Source of the DNA: Treponema zioleckii | GTDB taxonomy: Bacteria > Spirochaetota > Spirochaetia > Treponematales > Treponemataceae | Assembly: GCF_014737315.1 (NCBI RefSeq) | Contig: NZ_JPUF01000013.1 | Coordinates: 1-61,713 of the forward strand | DNA length: 61,713 bases | Direction of reading: 5' to 3' | Part shown: piece after piece, positions 7,085-18,363 of the stretch | Layout: every line of letters starts with the position of its first letter | Numbering within the stretch: position 1 is the stretch's first letter | Translations under genes and position numbers: made by a program | Notes under the pieces: generated by a model | What the model was told of the DNA's origin: nothing | Seen by the model: only the letters and a program-made list of their open reading frames with translations | The model's database searches: none

Positions 7085-10000
7085 ATGTTCGCTAAAAGTA
7101 GAACAATCAACCGTCAGTATTACGGGAAAGACATCCAGAATTTCATGGAGATTCCCAACCTTATCGACATTCAGACGTTATCGTATGAATCATTCCTTCA
7201 AAAAGAAAAATTAGACAGAAAAGAACCTTTGGAGAACAAAGGTTTGCAGGAAGTTTTCAATACAACCTTCCCGATTGACAGCCCAGACGGCTCAATGGCT
7301 CTTGATTTTGAATATTATGAGCTTGATGAGGCTCCGCTCTCTGAGCAGGAGTGTAAGCAGAAGGGAAGAACTTACGCAGCTCCTCTCCAGGCAAGCATAA
7401 ATCTTACTTTTAAAGAAAGCGGTGCTATTCTCCAGAGAAAAATTTTCATGGGAAATATTCCTCTTATGACAGACCGCGGCACTTTCATCATCAATGGTGC
7501 AGAGCGCGTTGTTGTTTCCCAGATTCACCGTTCGCCTGGTGTAATTTTTAATCATGACAAAGGCGTTTATTCATCTCGAATTATTCCTTACCGTGGTTCA
7601 TGGCTTGAATTTGAGATTGACCAGAAAAAAGAACTCATCTACGCAAAGATTGACCGCAAGAAGAAAATCCTCGGTACAATCTTCCTCCGTGCATTGGGAT
7701 ATTCTTCTCGTGAAGAAATCATCAGATGTTTCTATCTTACAGAGAATGTTTCGGTTGACCCTTCTAAAAAGGATGACCTCGTAAACAAAGTTCTTGCAAG
7801 TGCCGTAAAAATCAATGACGGTGATGAAGAAAAAATTCTTTTCAAAGCTGGAACTAAACTTCATCCGCATGACATTGACGACCTTCTCGCACAGAACATC
7901 AAGGAAATCTGCGTAATCAAATTCAACGCACGAAAAGATCCTGATAACAAAGATGAGGAAAATCCGTCTCTCGACAGTGAGATGATTATCAACTGTTTTG
8001 AGCGTGAGGAAATCCGATTCTCTAAAGAAGGTTCTGAAAATGAAGAGCCTACAAAAGAGGACGCGCTTTCGGCAGTTTACGCCGTTCTCATGCCTGGCGA
8101 GCCGATGACCGTTGAGAATGCTGAAAAAGATCTTACTTCAATGTTCTTCTCAATCCGTCGTTACGATCTCGGTCGTGTTGGTCGCTACAAGCTCAACAAA
8201 AAATTCGGCTACACAGAGCCTGTTGAAGAACACACTCTCGTAAAAGACGATATTATTCAGACAATGAAATACCTTATTAAGGTATACAACGGTTCTGAAC
8301 CATTGGATGATATTGACCACTTGGGTAACCGACGAATCCGTTCTGTTGGTGAGTTGATGACTAACTCCCTCAAGACTGCATTTGCTCGTATGGAGCGCAT
8401 TGCAAAAGAGCGCATGAGCAACAAAGAGACTGAGACGATGAAGCCGATGGACTTGATTTCTAACAAGCCAATCACTGCTGCAATTAAAGATTTCTTTGGT
8501 TCATCACAGCTTTCTCAGTTCATGGATCAGGTTAACCCTCTTTCTGAGCTTACTCACAAACGTCGTCTTAACGCTTTGGGACCTGGTGGTCTTTCTCGTG
8601 ACCGCGCAGGATTCGAAGTTCGAGATGTACACTATACTCACTATGGACGAATGTGCCCTATTGAGACTCCTGAAGGTCCGAACATCGGTTTGATTGTTTC
8701 ATTGTCTATTTACACAAAAGTCAATGAATACGGATTCCTTGAGGCTCCGTTCCGCAAAGTTGTTAACGGAAAAGCTACGAACGAGGTTGAGTATCTTTCT
8801 GCAATGGACGAGGACAAATACTACATTGGTCAGATTGCTGAAGGTATGAAGGCTGATGGTTCGTTCCCTACAGAAATGGTTTCTTGCCGTCACCGTGGTG
8901 ACTACACGACTCGTTCTGTAAATGACATTCAGTACATGGACGTTTCTCCTCGTGAGGTTATTTCTGTATCAGCTTCTCTCGTTCCGTTCCTTGAGCATGA
9001 TGACGCCAACCGTGCGCTCATGGGTTGTAACATGCAGCGTCAGGGTGTTCCTTTGCTCTTCCCTGAGCCACCTTTCGTTGGAACTGGTATGGAGCAGAAG
9101 GCTGCTTATGACTCTGGCGTTCTTGTTAAGGCTAAGCATGCCGGTGAAGTCGTATGGGTTACAAGCGAGATGGTAAAAGTTAAGCCTGAAGATTCAGACA
9201 AGCTTGATGAGTACCCACTTTTGAAATATCAGAGAACTAACCAGGATACTTGTTATCACCAGAGACCGACCGTACAGGTTGGCGAGAAAGTTCAGAAAGG
9301 TGCTGTCCTTGCAGATGGTCCTGCTACGTTCAACGGAGAGCTTTCTCTTGGACGAAACCTTCTCGTTGGATTCGTTCCGTGGAATGGTTACAACTACGAG
9401 GATGCCGTACTTATCAGCAAGCGCGTAGTTAAAGAAGATATGTATACTTCTATCCATATTAAGGAATTCGAGACTGAGCTTCGGGAAACAAAACTTGGAC
9501 CTGAAAAAATCACTCGTGATATTCCTAATACAAGCGAGAAATCTCTTGAGCACTTGGATTCAGAAGGTATTATTTGCCGCGGTGCGAAAGTTCGTGCCGG
9601 AGATATTCTTGTTGGTAAAACAACACCGAAATCTGAGACGGAGACAACTCCTGAATTCAAACTTTTGAACTCAATCTTCGGTGAAAAGGCAAAAGAAGTT
9701 CGTGATTCTTCACTCAAAGTTCCTCACGGTGTTGAGGGCGTTGTAATCGGTATTGAGCGATTGAAGCGTTCTGAAGGCGACGATTTGGAGCCTGGAGTTG
9801 ACGAGAAGGTAAAAGTTCTTATTGCCAACAAGCGAAAACTCCGCGAAGGTGACAAAATGGCTGGACGACACGGAAACAAGGGGGTCGTTGCGCGAATCTT
9901 GCCGGAAGAAGACATGCCATACTTGGAGGACGGAACTCCTCTCGATGTATGTTTGAACCCTCTTGGTGTACCTTCCCGAATGAACATCGGTCAGATTATG

Positions 10001-10615
10001 GAATCTGAGCTTGGTATTGCCGGACGTTATCTAAATGAATACTACGAGTGCCCTGCATTCCAGACTCCTTCTCAGGAGATGATTGCCGAGAAACTCAAGC
10101 AGGCGGGATTGAGTCCTGACTGTAAGCAGATTGTACGCGACGGACGTACAGGTGAGCCGTTCGTTAACCCGATTTTCGTTGGTGTAATTTACTATCTCAA
10201 ATTGCATCACTTGGTTGACGATAAAATGCACGCTCGTTCAACAGGTCCGTACTCACTTGTTACTCAGCAGCCACTTGGTGGTAAGGCACAGTTTGGTGGT
10301 CAGCGTCTTGGAGAAATGGAGGTTTGGGCACTTGAGGCTTACGGTGCTGCAAACACATTGCAGGAGATGATGACGATTAAGTCTGATGATATGAACGGAC
10401 GCTCAAAGATTTACGAGTCAATCGTAAAGGGCGACCCGGCTGCTCCTGCCGGTGTACCAGAATCATTCAACGTAATGGTTCAGGAACTTCGTGGTCTTGC
10501 ATTGGACTTCAAGATTTACGATGCCAAAGGAAAACAAATCGCTTTGACAGAGCGTGATCAGGAACTTATCGACAAGGCAAGTTCAGGATTTGATAAGGAG
10601 GAAGATGATGCGTGA
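7085..10615 (+). CDS. rpoB: DNA-directed RNA polymerase subunit beta
   Basis: This is the beta subunit of core RNA polymerase. The 1176-aa product contains the rifampicin-binding region [20 protein letters not shown], the [17 protein letters not shown] block, and the C-terminal beta domain with [12 protein letters not shown]. The residue aligned with E. coli Ser531 is Asn496, the residue associated with intrinsic rifampicin resistance in spirochaetes. The start is supported by AGGGGG 6 nt upstream. Its last 8 nt overlap rpoC. Confidence 0.98.
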   Translation: MFAKSRTINRQYYGKDIQNFMEIPNLIDIQTLSYESFLQKEKLDRKEPLENKGLQEVFNTTFPIDSPDGSMALDFEYYELDEAPLSEQECKQKGRTYAAPLQASINLTFKESGAILQRKIFMGNIPLMTDRGTFIINGAERVVVSQIHRSPGVIFNHDKGVYSSRIIPYRGSWLEFEIDQKKELIYAKIDRKKKILGTIFLRALGYSSREEIIRCFYLTENVSVDPSKKDDLVNKVLASAVKINDGDEEKILFKAGTKLHPHDIDDLLAQNIKEICVIKFNARKDPDNKDEENPSLDSEMIINCFEREEIRFSKEGSENEEPTKEDALSAVYAVLMPGEPMTVENAEKDLTSMFFSIRRYDLGRVGRYKLNKKFGYTEPVEEHTLVKDDIIQTMKYLIKVYNGSEPLDDIDHLGNRRIRSVGELMTNSLKTAFARMERIAKERMSNKETETMKPMDLISNKPITAAIKDFFGSSQLSQFMDQVNPLSELTHKRRLNALGPGGLSRDRAGFEVRDVHYTHYGRMCPIETPEGPNIGLIVSLSIYTKVNEYGFLEAPFRKVVNGKATNEVEYLSAMDEDKYYIGQIAEGMKADGSFPTEMVSCRHRGDYTTRSVNDIQYMDVSPREVISVSASLVPFLEHDDANRALMGCNMQRQGVPLLFPEPPFVGTGMEQKAAYDSGVLVKAKHAGEVVWVTSEMVKVKPEDSDKLDEYPLLKYQRTNQDTCYHQRPTVQVGEKVQKGAVLADGPATFNGELSLGRNLLVGFVPWNGYNYEDAVLISKRVVKEDMYTSIHIKEFETELRETKLGPEKITRDIPNTSEKSLEHLDSEGIICRGAKVRAGDILVGKTTPKSETETTPEFKLLNSIFGEKAKEVRDSSLKVPHGVEGVVIGIERLKRSEGDDLEPGVDEKVKVLIANKRKLREGDKMAGRHGNKGVVARILPEEDMPYLEDGTPLDVCLNPLGVPSRMNIGQIMESELGIAGRYLNEYYECPAFQTPSQEMIAEKLKQAGLSPDCKQIVRDGRTGEPFVNPIFVGVIYYLKLHHLVDDKMHARSTGPYSLVTQQPLGGKAQFGGQRLGEMEVWALEAYGAANTLQEMMTIKSDDMNGRSKIYESIVKGDPAAPAGVPESFNVMVQELRGLALDFKIYDAKGKQIALTERDQELIDKASSGFDKEEDDA

Positions 10616-13600
10616 TATTCAGGATTTTGACTCGATTAAAATTAAATTGGCCTCTCCGGACAATATCCGTGCGTGGTCTTATGGCGAAGTAAAAAAGCCT
10701 GAAACAATCAACTATCGTACTCTTCGTCCGGAGAAAGACGGTCTTTTCTGTGAACGTATTTTCGGTACGACAAAAGAATGGGAATGTTACTGCGGTAAAT
10801 TCAAGTCTATCCGCTACAAGGGCGTAATTTGCGACCGATGTGGTGTTGAGGTAACTCACTTTAAGGTTCGCCGTGAGCGAACTGGACACATCGAGCTTGC
10901 GGCTCCTGTAAGCCACATTTGGTATTATCGCTCGGTTCCTAGCCGCATGGGCTTGCTCCTTGACTTGCAGGTAGCGGCTTTGCGCTCGGTTCTTTACTAT
11001 GAGAAATATATCGTCATCGATGCCGGTGACACTGACCTCAAAAAAATGCAGCTTCTTACTGAAGAAGAATTCATTGAGGCTGAGGAACGCTACGGACAGT
11101 CTTTCCAGGCTGGAATGGGTGCTGAGGCAGTAAAAACTCTTCTTGAGAACTTGAATCTTGACGAACTTGCAGCAGAGCTTCGCCAGAAGATGATTGAGAA
11201 AGGAACAAAAAGCGACAAGCGTTTGCTCAAGCGAATCGAAATCGTTGAGAATTTCCGTTCGTCTGGAAACAAGGCTTCTTGGATGATTCTTGACGTGATT
11301 CCTGTCATTCCGCCGGATTTGCGACCTATGGTTCAGCTTGACGGAGGACGTTTCGCAACTTCTGACTTGAATGATTTGTATCGCCGAGTAATCAACAGAA
11401 ATAACCGCTTGAAGAGACTTATGTCTCTTTCAGCTCCAGATATCATCATTCGAAACGAAAAACGAATGCTTCAGGAAGCAGTTGACGCTTTGTTCGACAA
11501 CTCAAAACGAAAAAGAGTTGTTAAGGGGGCTTCGAACCGACCTTTGAAGTCAATTTCTGACATGCTCAAAGGTAAGCAGGGACGATTCCGACAGAACCTT
11601 CTCGGTAAGCGTGTTGACTACTCTGGTCGTTCTGTAATCGTTGTAGGTCCTGAACTTAAGCTCTGGCAGTGCGGTCTTCCTACAAAAATGGCACTTGAGC
11701 TTTTCAAGCCTTTCATTATGAAAAAGCTTGTTGACAAGGACGTTGTATTCAACATCAAAAAGGCTAAGATGCTTGTTGAGCAGGAGTCTCCAGAAGTTTA
11801 CGCAATCCTTGACGAAGTTGTTCGTGAGCACCCGGTTATGCTTAACCGAGCTCCTACATTGCACCGTCTTGGTATTCAGGCGTTCGAGCCAGTTCTCGTT
11901 GAAGGAAAGGCTCTTAAACTTCACCCTCTCGCATGTAAGGCTTTCAACGCCGACTTCGACGGTGACCAGATGGCTATCCACGTTCCGCTGACGCAGGCTG
12001 CTCAGATGGAGTGTTGGACGCTCATGCTTTCTGCAAGAAACTTGCTTGACCCGGCAAACGGTAACCCAATCGTATTGCCTTCTCAGGACATGGTTCTTGG
12101 TATTTACTATATGACTTCCGTAAAACCGAACGCGAAGGGAACTGGAAAACGTTTCTCCGATGCGGACGAGGCTACGATGGCTGCGGAATTGGGATACGTT
12201 GAGTGGGGTGCGTTGATTAAAGTTCCGGCTCCAAAGAATTCATTCAAAGATGGTGAATTCAATGCCGGTGATTTGATTTCAACAACTGCTGGACGAATCC
12301 GATTTAATGCGGCAATGCCTGATGAGGTTGGATACATCAATCCTCACATTTCGGAAGCGGATCTTAAAAACAAAGTAACCACAGGTATGGGCGATAAAGA
12401 TTTGAAGAAGATGATTTCAACTGTTTATCACAAGCAGGGCCCGTGGGTTACGATTAAAATGCTTGATGCAATCAAAGACGTCGGATATAAAAATGCAACT
12501 TTCTTCGGCGCAACTTTGTCTATGGACGATATCATCATTCCTGCAGAAAAGAAGGAGATGGTTGAGAGTGCAAACAAGCAGGTTGACGAATATGTAAAAC
12601 AGTACTCTGGCGGTTTGATGACTGCGGAGGAACGTTATAACAAAGTAACTGATATTTGGGCGCGCACTAACGATAAGCTCACAGACATCATGATGAAGCA
12701 GTTTAAGGAAGATAAAGATGGCTTCAACACAATCTACATGATGGCTGACTCTGGTGCCCGTGGTTCTAAGAAGCAGATTTCTCAGCTCGCCGCAATGCGT
12801 GGTTTGATGGCTAAGCCGAACGGCGACATCATCGAGCTTCCTGTAAAATCAAACTTTAAGGAAGGTCTTTCGGTTATTGAGTACTTCATTTCTTCAAATG
12901 GTGCTCGAAAAGGTCTTACGGATACGGCTTTGAAGACTGCGGACGCTGGTTACATGACTCGTCGTCTTGTTGATGTTGCTCAGGATGTAGTAATCAACGA
13001 AGAAGACTGTGGCACAATCAACGGTCTTGATTATACGGCAATCAAAAATGGTGATGAAATCGTAACGCCTCTCTCTCAGAGAATCGTTGGTCACTTCACT
13101 ATTGAACGCGTCGTTCATCCTGTAACTGGAGAACTTATCTGCGATGTAAACGAGTACATCACAGAAGATCTTGCAAAAGCGATTGAAGAAGCTGGTGTTG
13201 AGAAGGTTAAGCTCCGCACCGTACTTACTTGTGAAGCTGAACATGGCGTTTGTGTAAAATGTTACGGAAAGAACCTTGCTCGCAACAAGCTTGTTGAGAT
13301 TGGTGAGGCAGTCGGTGTTATTGCTGCTCAGTCTATCGGTCAGCCTGGTACACAGCTTACGATGCGTACTTTCCACGTCGGTGGTACTGCGTCTAAGGAA
13401 ACTGAGGATAACCGCATAGTTCTTAAGTATCCGATTCTCGTTGAGGGATTCGTTGGAACTAACGTACCAACAGACGATGGTTACATGCTCTTTACCCGAA
13501 AGGGATATATGAACGTAACTCGCATCATTGATGTGCTTGATGTTTCTGAGAGCGAACTTAAAGTTCAGAAGGATTCTCGCGTTCTTAAAGGAACTGTTAT

Positions 13601-14909
13601 CGCTTCTTCTTCAAATGGTGATATTACGGCTTCTGCTAACGGACGAGTTCTCGTTGTTGACGGTAAGGTTTACCTTGCTGGTAACGAACTCAAAATCGAT
13701 ATCGGAAACGGTTCTACAATTCAGGTAAAAGCCGGACAGGTTGTTAATGCCGGTGAAATTATCGGAACGTTCGACCCTTACTCAGAGCCGATTATTGCCG
13801 AGGTTTCTGGTATCGTCAGATTTGAGGATGTTATTCCTGGTACAACTCTCGTTGAGAACGTTGATGCTGTTACGGGTTCTGTTGAGCGCCATATCAGCGA
13901 TCTTCATCTTGACGTAAAACAGCCTCGAATCCTCATCACTGATGATGACGGTTTGAGCTTGGGTTCTTACTTCCTCCCTGCTGGCGCTGTCCTCCAGGTT
14001 GAAGAACATGCACAGGTTAAAGCCGGCGAGACTCTCGCTAAAATGCCTGTTGCAGCTGCAAAAACAAACGATATTACTGGTGGTTTGCCACGAGTTTCTG
14101 AATTGTTTGAGGCTCGTAAGCCAAAATCTCCTTGTGTACTTTCTCAGATTTCTGGAACAGTTAAATTTGAGAGCGTTCAGAAAGGTAAGCGCGTTGTAGT
14201 TGTTGAAGATGCTTATGGAAAGAGATTCGAGCATCTTGTTCCTATTACAAAGCGAATGCTTGTTCGTGACGGTGATACTGTTGTGGCTGGTGAGCAGCTT
14301 TGTGACGGTTCTCCGAGTGCGCATGATATTCTTGCAATCCTTGGTGAGAATGCTCTTCAGGAATATTTGATGACTGAGATTCAGCAGGTTTACTCTGCAC
14401 AGGGTGTATCTATCGATGACAAGCACATTGGTGTTATCGTTCGTCAGATGCTCCGAAAAGTCGAGGTCGTTTCTGTAGGTGACACAAGATTCATCTTTGG
14501 TCAGCAGATTGATAAATATCACTTCCACGAGGAAAATGCGCGTGTAATTGCAGAAGGTGGACATCCGGCTGTTGCACGTCCTATGTTCCAGGGAATCACG
14601 AAGGCTGCTTTGGCAACCGATTCGTTTATCTCTGCATCTTCGTTCCAGGAGACTACAAAAGTTCTTACGGACGCTTCTATTAAGGGGTCTACAGATACAT
14701 TGCATGGTCTTAAAGAGAACGTAATCATTGGTCACATGATTCCTGCCGGAACTGGTATCCGTGATTATCGGGACATAAGACTTGAAGATGGTTCTGGTGT
14801 TGACTTGAATGCACAGATGGAAGAAATTCTTGCTAAGCGCAAGGAAGAAAAATCTGCCGAGGCTTTGATTGATGAGCCTATGGAAGATTCTGCTTCTTCT
14901 GAGGACTAA
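10608..14909 (+). CDS. rpoC: DNA-directed RNA polymerase subunit beta'
   Basis: This is the catalytic beta' subunit. The 1433-aa product has the N-terminal zinc site (CYCG...CDRCG), the Mg-chelating active-site motif NADFDGDQM near residue 450, and the second zinc site near [14 protein letters not shown] place the start at the second of two adjacent ATGs (10608), because AAGGAGG (10595-10601) is 6 nt upstream of it. The frame is open further upstream, but that part lies inside rpoB. The rpoB stop overlaps by 8 nt, implying translational coupling. Confidence 0.97.
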   Translation: MRDIQDFDSIKIKLASPDNIRAWSYGEVKKPETINYRTLRPEKDGLFCERIFGTTKEWECYCGKFKSIRYKGVICDRCGVEVTHFKVRRERTGHIELAAPVSHIWYYRSVPSRMGLLLDLQVAALRSVLYYEKYIVIDAGDTDLKKMQLLTEEEFIEAEERYGQSFQAGMGAEAVKTLLENLNLDELAAELRQKMIEKGTKSDKRLLKRIEIVENFRSSGNKASWMILDVIPVIPPDLRPMVQLDGGRFATSDLNDLYRRVINRNNRLKRLMSLSAPDIIIRNEKRMLQEAVDALFDNSKRKRVVKGASNRPLKSISDMLKGKQGRFRQNLLGKRVDYSGRSVIVVGPELKLWQCGLPTKMALELFKPFIMKKLVDKDVVFNIKKAKMLVEQESPEVYAILDEVVREHPVMLNRAPTLHRLGIQAFEPVLVEGKALKLHPLACKAFNADFDGDQMAIHVPLTQAAQMECWTLMLSARNLLDPANGNPIVLPSQDMVLGIYYMTSVKPNAKGTGKRFSDADEATMAAELGYVEWGALIKVPAPKNSFKDGEFNAGDLISTTAGRIRFNAAMPDEVGYINPHISEADLKNKVTTGMGDKDLKKMISTVYHKQGPWVTIKMLDAIKDVGYKNATFFGATLSMDDIIIPAEKKEMVESANKQVDEYVKQYSGGLMTAEERYNKVTDIWARTNDKLTDIMMKQFKEDKDGFNTIYMMADSGARGSKKQISQLAAMRGLMAKPNGDIIELPVKSNFKEGLSVIEYFISSNGARKGLTDTALKTADAGYMTRRLVDVAQDVVINEEDCGTINGLDYTAIKNGDEIVTPLSQRIVGHFTIERVVHPVTGELICDVNEYITEDLAKAIEEAGVEKVKLRTVLTCEAEHGVCVKCYGKNLARNKLVEIGEAVGVIAAQSIGQPGTQLTMRTFHVGGTASKETEDNRIVLKYPILVEGFVGTNVPTDDGYMLFTRKGYMNVTRIIDVLDVSESELKVQKDSRVLKGTVIASSSNGDITASANGRVLVVDGKVYLAGNELKIDIGNGSTIQVKAGQVVNAGEIIGTFDPYSEPIIAEVSGIVRFEDVIPGTTLVENVDAVTGSVERHISDLHLDVKQPRILITDDDGLSLGSYFLPAGAVLQVEEHAQVKAGETLAKMPVAAAKTNDITGGLPRVSELFEARKPKSPCVLSQISGTVKFESVQKGKRVVVVEDAYGKRFEHLVPITKRMLVRDGDTVVAGEQLCDGSPSAHDILAILGENALQEYLMTEIQQVYSAQGVSIDDKHIGVIVRQMLRKVEVVSVGDTRFIFGQQIDKYHFHEENARVIAEGGHPAVARPMFQGITKAALATDSFISASSFQETTKVLTDASIKGSTDTLHGLKENVIIGHMIPAGTGIRDYRDIRLEDGSGVDLNAQMEEILAKRKEEKSAEALIDEPMEDSASSED

Positions 14910-14915
14910 AAATGT

Positions 14916-15036
14916 CATCTCCAAAAAGTGGTGAATTCTGATTTTTTGGAGATGCCGGAATGCCTTGCCGACACAGCATCGGTGAGGCATTTATTCACGA
15001 TACAAATAAATTCTATAAAAACAGGTTTATTTGTAT
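14916..15036 (+). terminator. Three successive hairpins after rpoC
   Basis: Stem 1: CATCTCCAAAAA (14916-14927) and TTTTTGGAGATG (14943-14954). Stem 2: AATGCCTTGCCGA (14959-14971) and TCGGTGAGGCATT (14979-14991), 13 bp with two G-U pairs and a 7-nt loop. Stem 3: ATACAAATAAA (15000-15010) and TTTATTTGTAT (15026-15036). None has a clean U-tract, so partial termination or RNA processing between rpoC and the rpsL operon is the likely role. Confidence 0.5.
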
Positions 15037-15065
15037 TGACTGTTTGAATGGAAATTCGATAAACT
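15036..15065 (+). promoter_or_regulatory. Possible promoter of rpsL-rpsG
   Basis: TTGACT (15036-15041) and TAAACT (15060-15065) lie 18 nt apart directly after the third hairpin. A short GTCGG/CCGAC hairpin follows before the rpsL ribosome-binding site AGGAGA. Moderate match only. Confidence 0.4.
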
Positions 15066-15135
15066 TACCAAACTTGGATTTTCTAGTTAATACTGTCGGG
15101 GTGCTGACCGACTAAAATATAGGAGAAATAGGCCG

Positions 15136-15510
15136 ATGCCTACAATTAACCAACTTATTCGCAAAGGTAGACAGTCTTTAGCAAATCAGACTAAAGCACC
15201 TGCGCTTGAGTCATGTCCACAGAAACGTGGTGTTTGCACTCGCGTTATGACTGTTACACCAAAAAAACCTAACTCAGCTCTTCGTAAAGTTGCCCGTGTT
15301 CGCTTGAGCAACGGTATTGAAGTTACAGCTTACATTCCTGGTATTGGACACAACCTTCAGGAACACTCAGTTGTTCTTATTCGTGGTGGTCGTGTTAAGG
15401 ATCTCCCTGGTGTACGCTATCACATTATTCGTGGTACAAAAGATACTCTCGGTGTTGATGGTCGAAAACGTGGTCGTTCTAAGTACGGCGCAAAGAGACC
15501 AAAGGCATAA
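15136..15510 (+). CDS. rpsL: 30S ribosomal protein S12
   Basis: S12 lies at the decoding centre and controls accuracy. The 124-aa product is full length and contains [17 protein letters not shown] and the [14 protein letters not shown] loop. The Lys of TPKKPNS that mutates in streptomycin resistance is the wild-type residue. The start is supported by AGGAGA. rpsG follows at 24 nt; fusA does not follow. Confidence 0.97.
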   Translation: MPTINQLIRKGRQSLANQTKAPALESCPQKRGVCTRVMTVTPKKPNSALRKVARVRLSNGIEVTAYIPGIGHNLQEHSVVLIRGGRVKDLPGVRYHIIRGTKDTLGVDGRKRGRSKYGAKRPKA

Positions 15511-15534
15511 TAAGAAATATTTGAGAGGATTACT

Positions 15535-16005
15535 ATGGGAAGACATAAGAAGTCAGAAAATCGTCCAATCGTACCTGATTCAAAATATAACAGCCCGGTT
15601 GTTACAAAATTTGTATCTCGCATGATGTTGGATGGAAAAAAAGATACTTGTACAAAAATTATCTACAAAGCAATGGATCAGTTGAAAGCTAAGACTGAAA
15701 AAGATCCGCTTGAAGTATTCTTGAAAGCACTTGATAACGTAAAACCAGTTGTTGAGGTTAAATCTCGACGTGTTGGTGGTGCTACATATCAGGTTCCAGT
15801 AGAAATCAGAGATGCTCGTAAAGAGGCTCTTGCTATGCGTTGGATTATCGCTGCTGCTCGTGCACGAAGCGGACACGGTATGGCTGACACATTGGCTGCT
15901 GAGTTGCTTGACGCATTCAACAATACAGGTTCTGCATACAAGAAGAAGGAAGATACACACAAAATGGCTGAGGCTAACAAAGCTTTCGCTCATTACCGCT
16001 GGTAG
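15535..16005 (+). CDS. rpsG: 30S ribosomal protein S7
   Basis: S7 nucleates assembly of the 30S head by binding the 3' major domain of 16S rRNA. The 156-aa product has the signature [14 protein letters not shown] and the C-terminal [13 protein letters not shown]. An AGAGGA ribosome-binding site precedes the ATG. A strong terminator after it separates this pair from tuf, unlike the S12-S7-EF-G-EF-Tu operon of many bacteria. Confidence 0.97.
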   Translation: MGRHKKSENRPIVPDSKYNSPVVTKFVSRMMLDGKKDTCTKIIYKAMDQLKAKTEKDPLEVFLKALDNVKPVVEVKSRRVGGATYQVPVEIRDARKEALAMRWIIAAARARSGHGMADTLAAELLDAFNNTGSAYKKKEDTHKMAEANKAFAHYRW

Positions 16006-16021
16006 TTTCCGTCTTTATAAT

Positions 16022-16069
16022 GCCTGCTTGTTTTTTTATGAAAATAAAATTGCGGCAGGCTTTTTTTTT
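16022..16069 (+). terminator. Rho-independent terminator after rpsG
   Basis: GCCTGC (16022-16027) pairs with GCAGGC (16055-16060), followed by nine T residues (16061-16069). The loop is 27 nt and AT-rich. Confidence 0.8.
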
Positions 16070-16102
16070 ATTTAAAAATCCTAAAAAAATAAAATAAAAT
16101 GC

Positions 16103-16131
16103 TTGCACTTTTTTTATAAATGTTGTATAAA
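16103..16131 (+). promoter_or_regulatory. Strong sigma-70 promoter of the tuf/S10 unit
   Basis: TTGCAC (16103-16108), exactly 17 nt, then TATAAA (16126-16131). A start near 16138 would give a leader of about 510 nt before tuf. No intervening terminator is seen for some 15 kb downstream. Confidence 0.85.
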
Positions 16132-16137
16132 TTAGGA

Positions 16138-16646
16138 ACTTAAATAATAGCAATACAGGGTTCTTTGAAAAATTAGACGAACTTCATTTATTAAGTTCGG
16201 TAAAGGTCGTAAAGTCAACAAATAGTAGAGTAATGCGTGAGTAGTCCGCTATTGTTTTCAGGTTTTTACATATCTGAACATCCTCAGTTCAGATAATTCT
16301 AAATAAAGACTCTGGATGCCAAACCAGTTGTCAATGATTCATTAGTTAATAATCGTTGATTATGTATCTGTAAGTTCTTTTGTAGGGCTTGCATGTAAGA
16401 GTGGTCATAAAAGTGATGATGTAGGTGGGTCCGGATGTTGAGTGCTTCGAAATGTTATGAAGTACTTGTGATAAGGTTTGTGAATTGATTCCTTGTATCC
16501 AATATCCTACCATTTTTATAAATAATCTTTGAATTAGTGTGTATGCGAATGTAGCACTTTCGGTTGGAAGTGTTTGCGTTCTGGCTTAAAGTGCAACACA
16601 TAAATATTTAATATGCCGACAGAGTTTATCGGCAAAGGAGAAAAAC
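16138..16646 (+). ncRNA. Long structured leader RNA of tuf with boxA-like motif
   Basis: About 510 nt of transcript without a gene. It starts with GGTTCTTTGAAAA (16159-16171), which closely matches the boxA antitermination element of rRNA leaders. Several perfect hairpins follow: CGAACTT/AAGTTCG (16178-16199), ATCTGAAC/GTTCAGAT (16272-16294), AGTGCTTC/GAAGTACT with one G-U (16441-16466), GCACTTT/AAAGTGC (16554-16594) and TGCCGA/TCGGCA (16614-16634). The last directly abuts the AAGGAG Shine-Dalgarno of tuf (16635-16640). tmRNA, RNase P RNA and SRP RNA hallmarks were looked for and not found. Leader status is inferred from the promoter. Confidence 0.6.
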
Positions 16647-17837
16647 ATGGCAAAGGAGAAGTTCGTTAGAACTAAACCTCACATGAACGTTGGTACTATC
16701 GGTCACGTTGACCATGGTAAGACAACATTGTCTGCAGCTATCACTTCATACTGTGCTAAAAAGTATGGTGATAAAGTACTTAAGTACGATGAAATTGATA
16801 ACGCTCCAGAGGAAAAAGAGCGTGGTATCACAATCAACACTCGTCACCTTGAGTATCAGTCAGACAAACGCCACTATGCACACATTGACTGCCCAGGACA
16901 TGCTGACTATGTAAAGAACATGATTACTGGTGCGGCACAGATGGATGGTGCTATTCTCGTTATCGCTGCTACTGATGGTGTAATGGCTCAGACAAAAGAG
17001 CACCTTTTGCTCGCTCGCCAGGTAGGTGTACCGAAGATTATCGTATTCTTGAACAAAGTTGATCAGCTCGACGGAGATGAGGAAATGCTCATGCTCGTTG
17101 AGGAAGATGTTAAAGATACAATCCAGAAATATGGATTCTCTGCTGATACACCAATCATTAAGGGATCTGCTTTCAAAGCTCTCCAGGACGGTGCTCCAGC
17201 TGAAGATACACAGTGTATCGAGGAACTTCTTGCAGCTATGGACTCATGGTTCGATGATCCAGTTCGCGATGCTGATAAACCATTCTTGATGCCAATCGAG
17301 GATATCTTCACAATTTCTGGACGTGGTACTGTAGTAACAGGACGAATTGAGCGTGGTGTTGTTAATATGAACGACCCAGTTGAAATCGTTGGTATCCGCC
17401 CGACAGCTTCTTCTACTGTAACTGGTATCGAGATGTTCCAGAAGACTCTCGATCAGGGACAGGCTGGTGATAACGTTGGTATCTTGCTCCGTGGTGTTGA
17501 GAAAAAGGACGTTGTTCGTGGACAGGTTCTCGCTGCTCCTGGAACAATTCACCCACACACGAAGTTCGAGGCTCAGATTTATATCTTGAAAGAAGAGGAA
17601 GGTGGACGCAAAAAGCCTATCCACTCTGGATATCGCCCACAGTTCTACTTCAGAACTACAGATATTACTGGTACAATCGAGCTTGATGAGAATGTACAGA
17701 TGGTTTTGCCTGGTGATAACACAAAAATCAAGGCAGAGCTTATTCACCCAATCGCTATGGATCAGGGATTGAAACTCGCTATCCGTGAAGGTGGACGTAC
17801 AATCGCTTCTGGACAGGTTACAGCAATTATTGAATAG
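16647..17837 (+). CDS. tuf: Elongation factor Tu
   Basis: EF-Tu delivers aminoacyl-tRNA to the ribosome as a GTPase. The 396-aa product has G1 GHVDHGKTT, switch [18 protein letters not shown]4 NKVD, and the C-terminal beta-barrel domains with [19 protein letters not shown] is 6 nt upstream of ATG, directly after a hairpin that could affect access. It is followed at 57 nt by rpsJ, so EF-Tu and the S10 cluster appear to be one unit. Confidence 0.98.
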   Translation: MAKEKFVRTKPHMNVGTIGHVDHGKTTLSAAITSYCAKKYGDKVLKYDEIDNAPEEKERGITINTRHLEYQSDKRHYAHIDCPGHADYVKNMITGAAQMDGAILVIAATDGVMAQTKEHLLLARQVGVPKIIVFLNKVDQLDGDEEMLMLVEEDVKDTIQKYGFSADTPIIKGSAFKALQDGAPAEDTQCIEELLAAMDSWFDDPVRDADKPFLMPIEDIFTISGRGTVVTGRIERGVVNMNDPVEIVGIRPTASSTVTGIEMFQKTLDQGQAGDNVGILLRGVEKKDVVRGQVLAAPGTIHPHTKFEAQIYILKEEEGGRKKPIHSGYRPQFYFRTTDITGTIELDENVQMVLPGDNTKIKAELIHPIAMDQGLKLAIREGGRTIASGQVTAIIE

Positions 17838-17894
17838 TAATTAAGATTTGCAGTGGTTCGGTTTTCCGGGCTACTGCAATATTAGGAGAATAAA

Positions 17895-18203
17895 ATGGCT
17901 AACGGAAAGATTCGCGTCAGACTTCGTGCTTTTGATGTTGAACTTATCGATCAGAGTGCAAAGGCCATCGTGCAGACAGTTCTTAAAGCAGGAGCAAAGG
18001 TTTCAGGACCTATCCCGCTTCCAACAAGAATCAACAAGGTAACAGTTCTTCGCTCACCACACGTAAACAAAAAGTCTCGTGAGCAGTTTGAGATGAGAAC
18101 TCACAAACGCCTTATTGACATCCTTGAACCATCATCAGATGTTATGGATTCATTGATGAAATTGGAACTCCCTGCCGGGGTTGATGTAGAGATTAAACAG
18201 TAA
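17895..18203 (+). CDS. rpsJ: 30S ribosomal protein S10
   Basis: S10 is a 30S head protein and, as NusE, also part of the boxA antitermination complex with NusB. The 102-aa sequence is standard, starting [19 protein letters not shown] and containing [19 protein letters not shown]. The start follows AGGAGA. Its place directly downstream of a boxA-like leader is notable, because NusB-S10 is what recognises boxA. Confidence 0.97.
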   Translation: MANGKIRVRLRAFDVELIDQSAKAIVQTVLKAGAKVSGPIPLPTRINKVTVLRSPHVNKKSREQFEMRTHKRLIDILEPSSDVMDSLMKLELPAGVDVEIKQ

Positions 18204-18263
18204 TTAAGCGATAAATCGTACTACGTTGTAGTTAAGGTTTGTTGTTAAAAAAAACGGTAACGG

Positions 18264-18347
18264 TCCCATGGATCTGGGATGGCGGCCGATTAGCAGAAGA
18301 TTCTTAGATTCAGGTGCTTTTTTGTGGCTGAATGGTAAAGAGCTTCT
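18264..18347 (+). promoter_or_regulatory. Hairpins in the rpsJ-rplC spacer
   Basis: TCCCA/TGGGA forms a small hairpin at 18264-18279. A longer composite stem follows: AGAAG (18295-18299) with CTTCT (18343-18347), TCTT (18302-18305) with AAGA (18338-18341), and ATTCAG (18308-18313) with CTGAAT (18328-18333). Its 3' arm ends just before the AGGAG Shine-Dalgarno of rplC (18349-18353). This 160-nt spacer is unusual in an otherwise tight cluster and is a candidate autoregulatory site. Confidence 0.5.
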
Positions 18348-18363
18348 TAGGAGTTATATCAGA

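Noticed and set aside
13782-14990. 402-codon open frame opposite rpoC
   Set aside because: It lies wholly antisense to conserved rpoC and its translation shows no family features; it arises from rpoC codon usage.
16138-16646. tmRNA, RNase P RNA or SRP RNA hidden in the tuf leader
   Set aside because: No tRNA-like ends, no conserved RNase P core words and no SRP Alu/S-domain core could be found.
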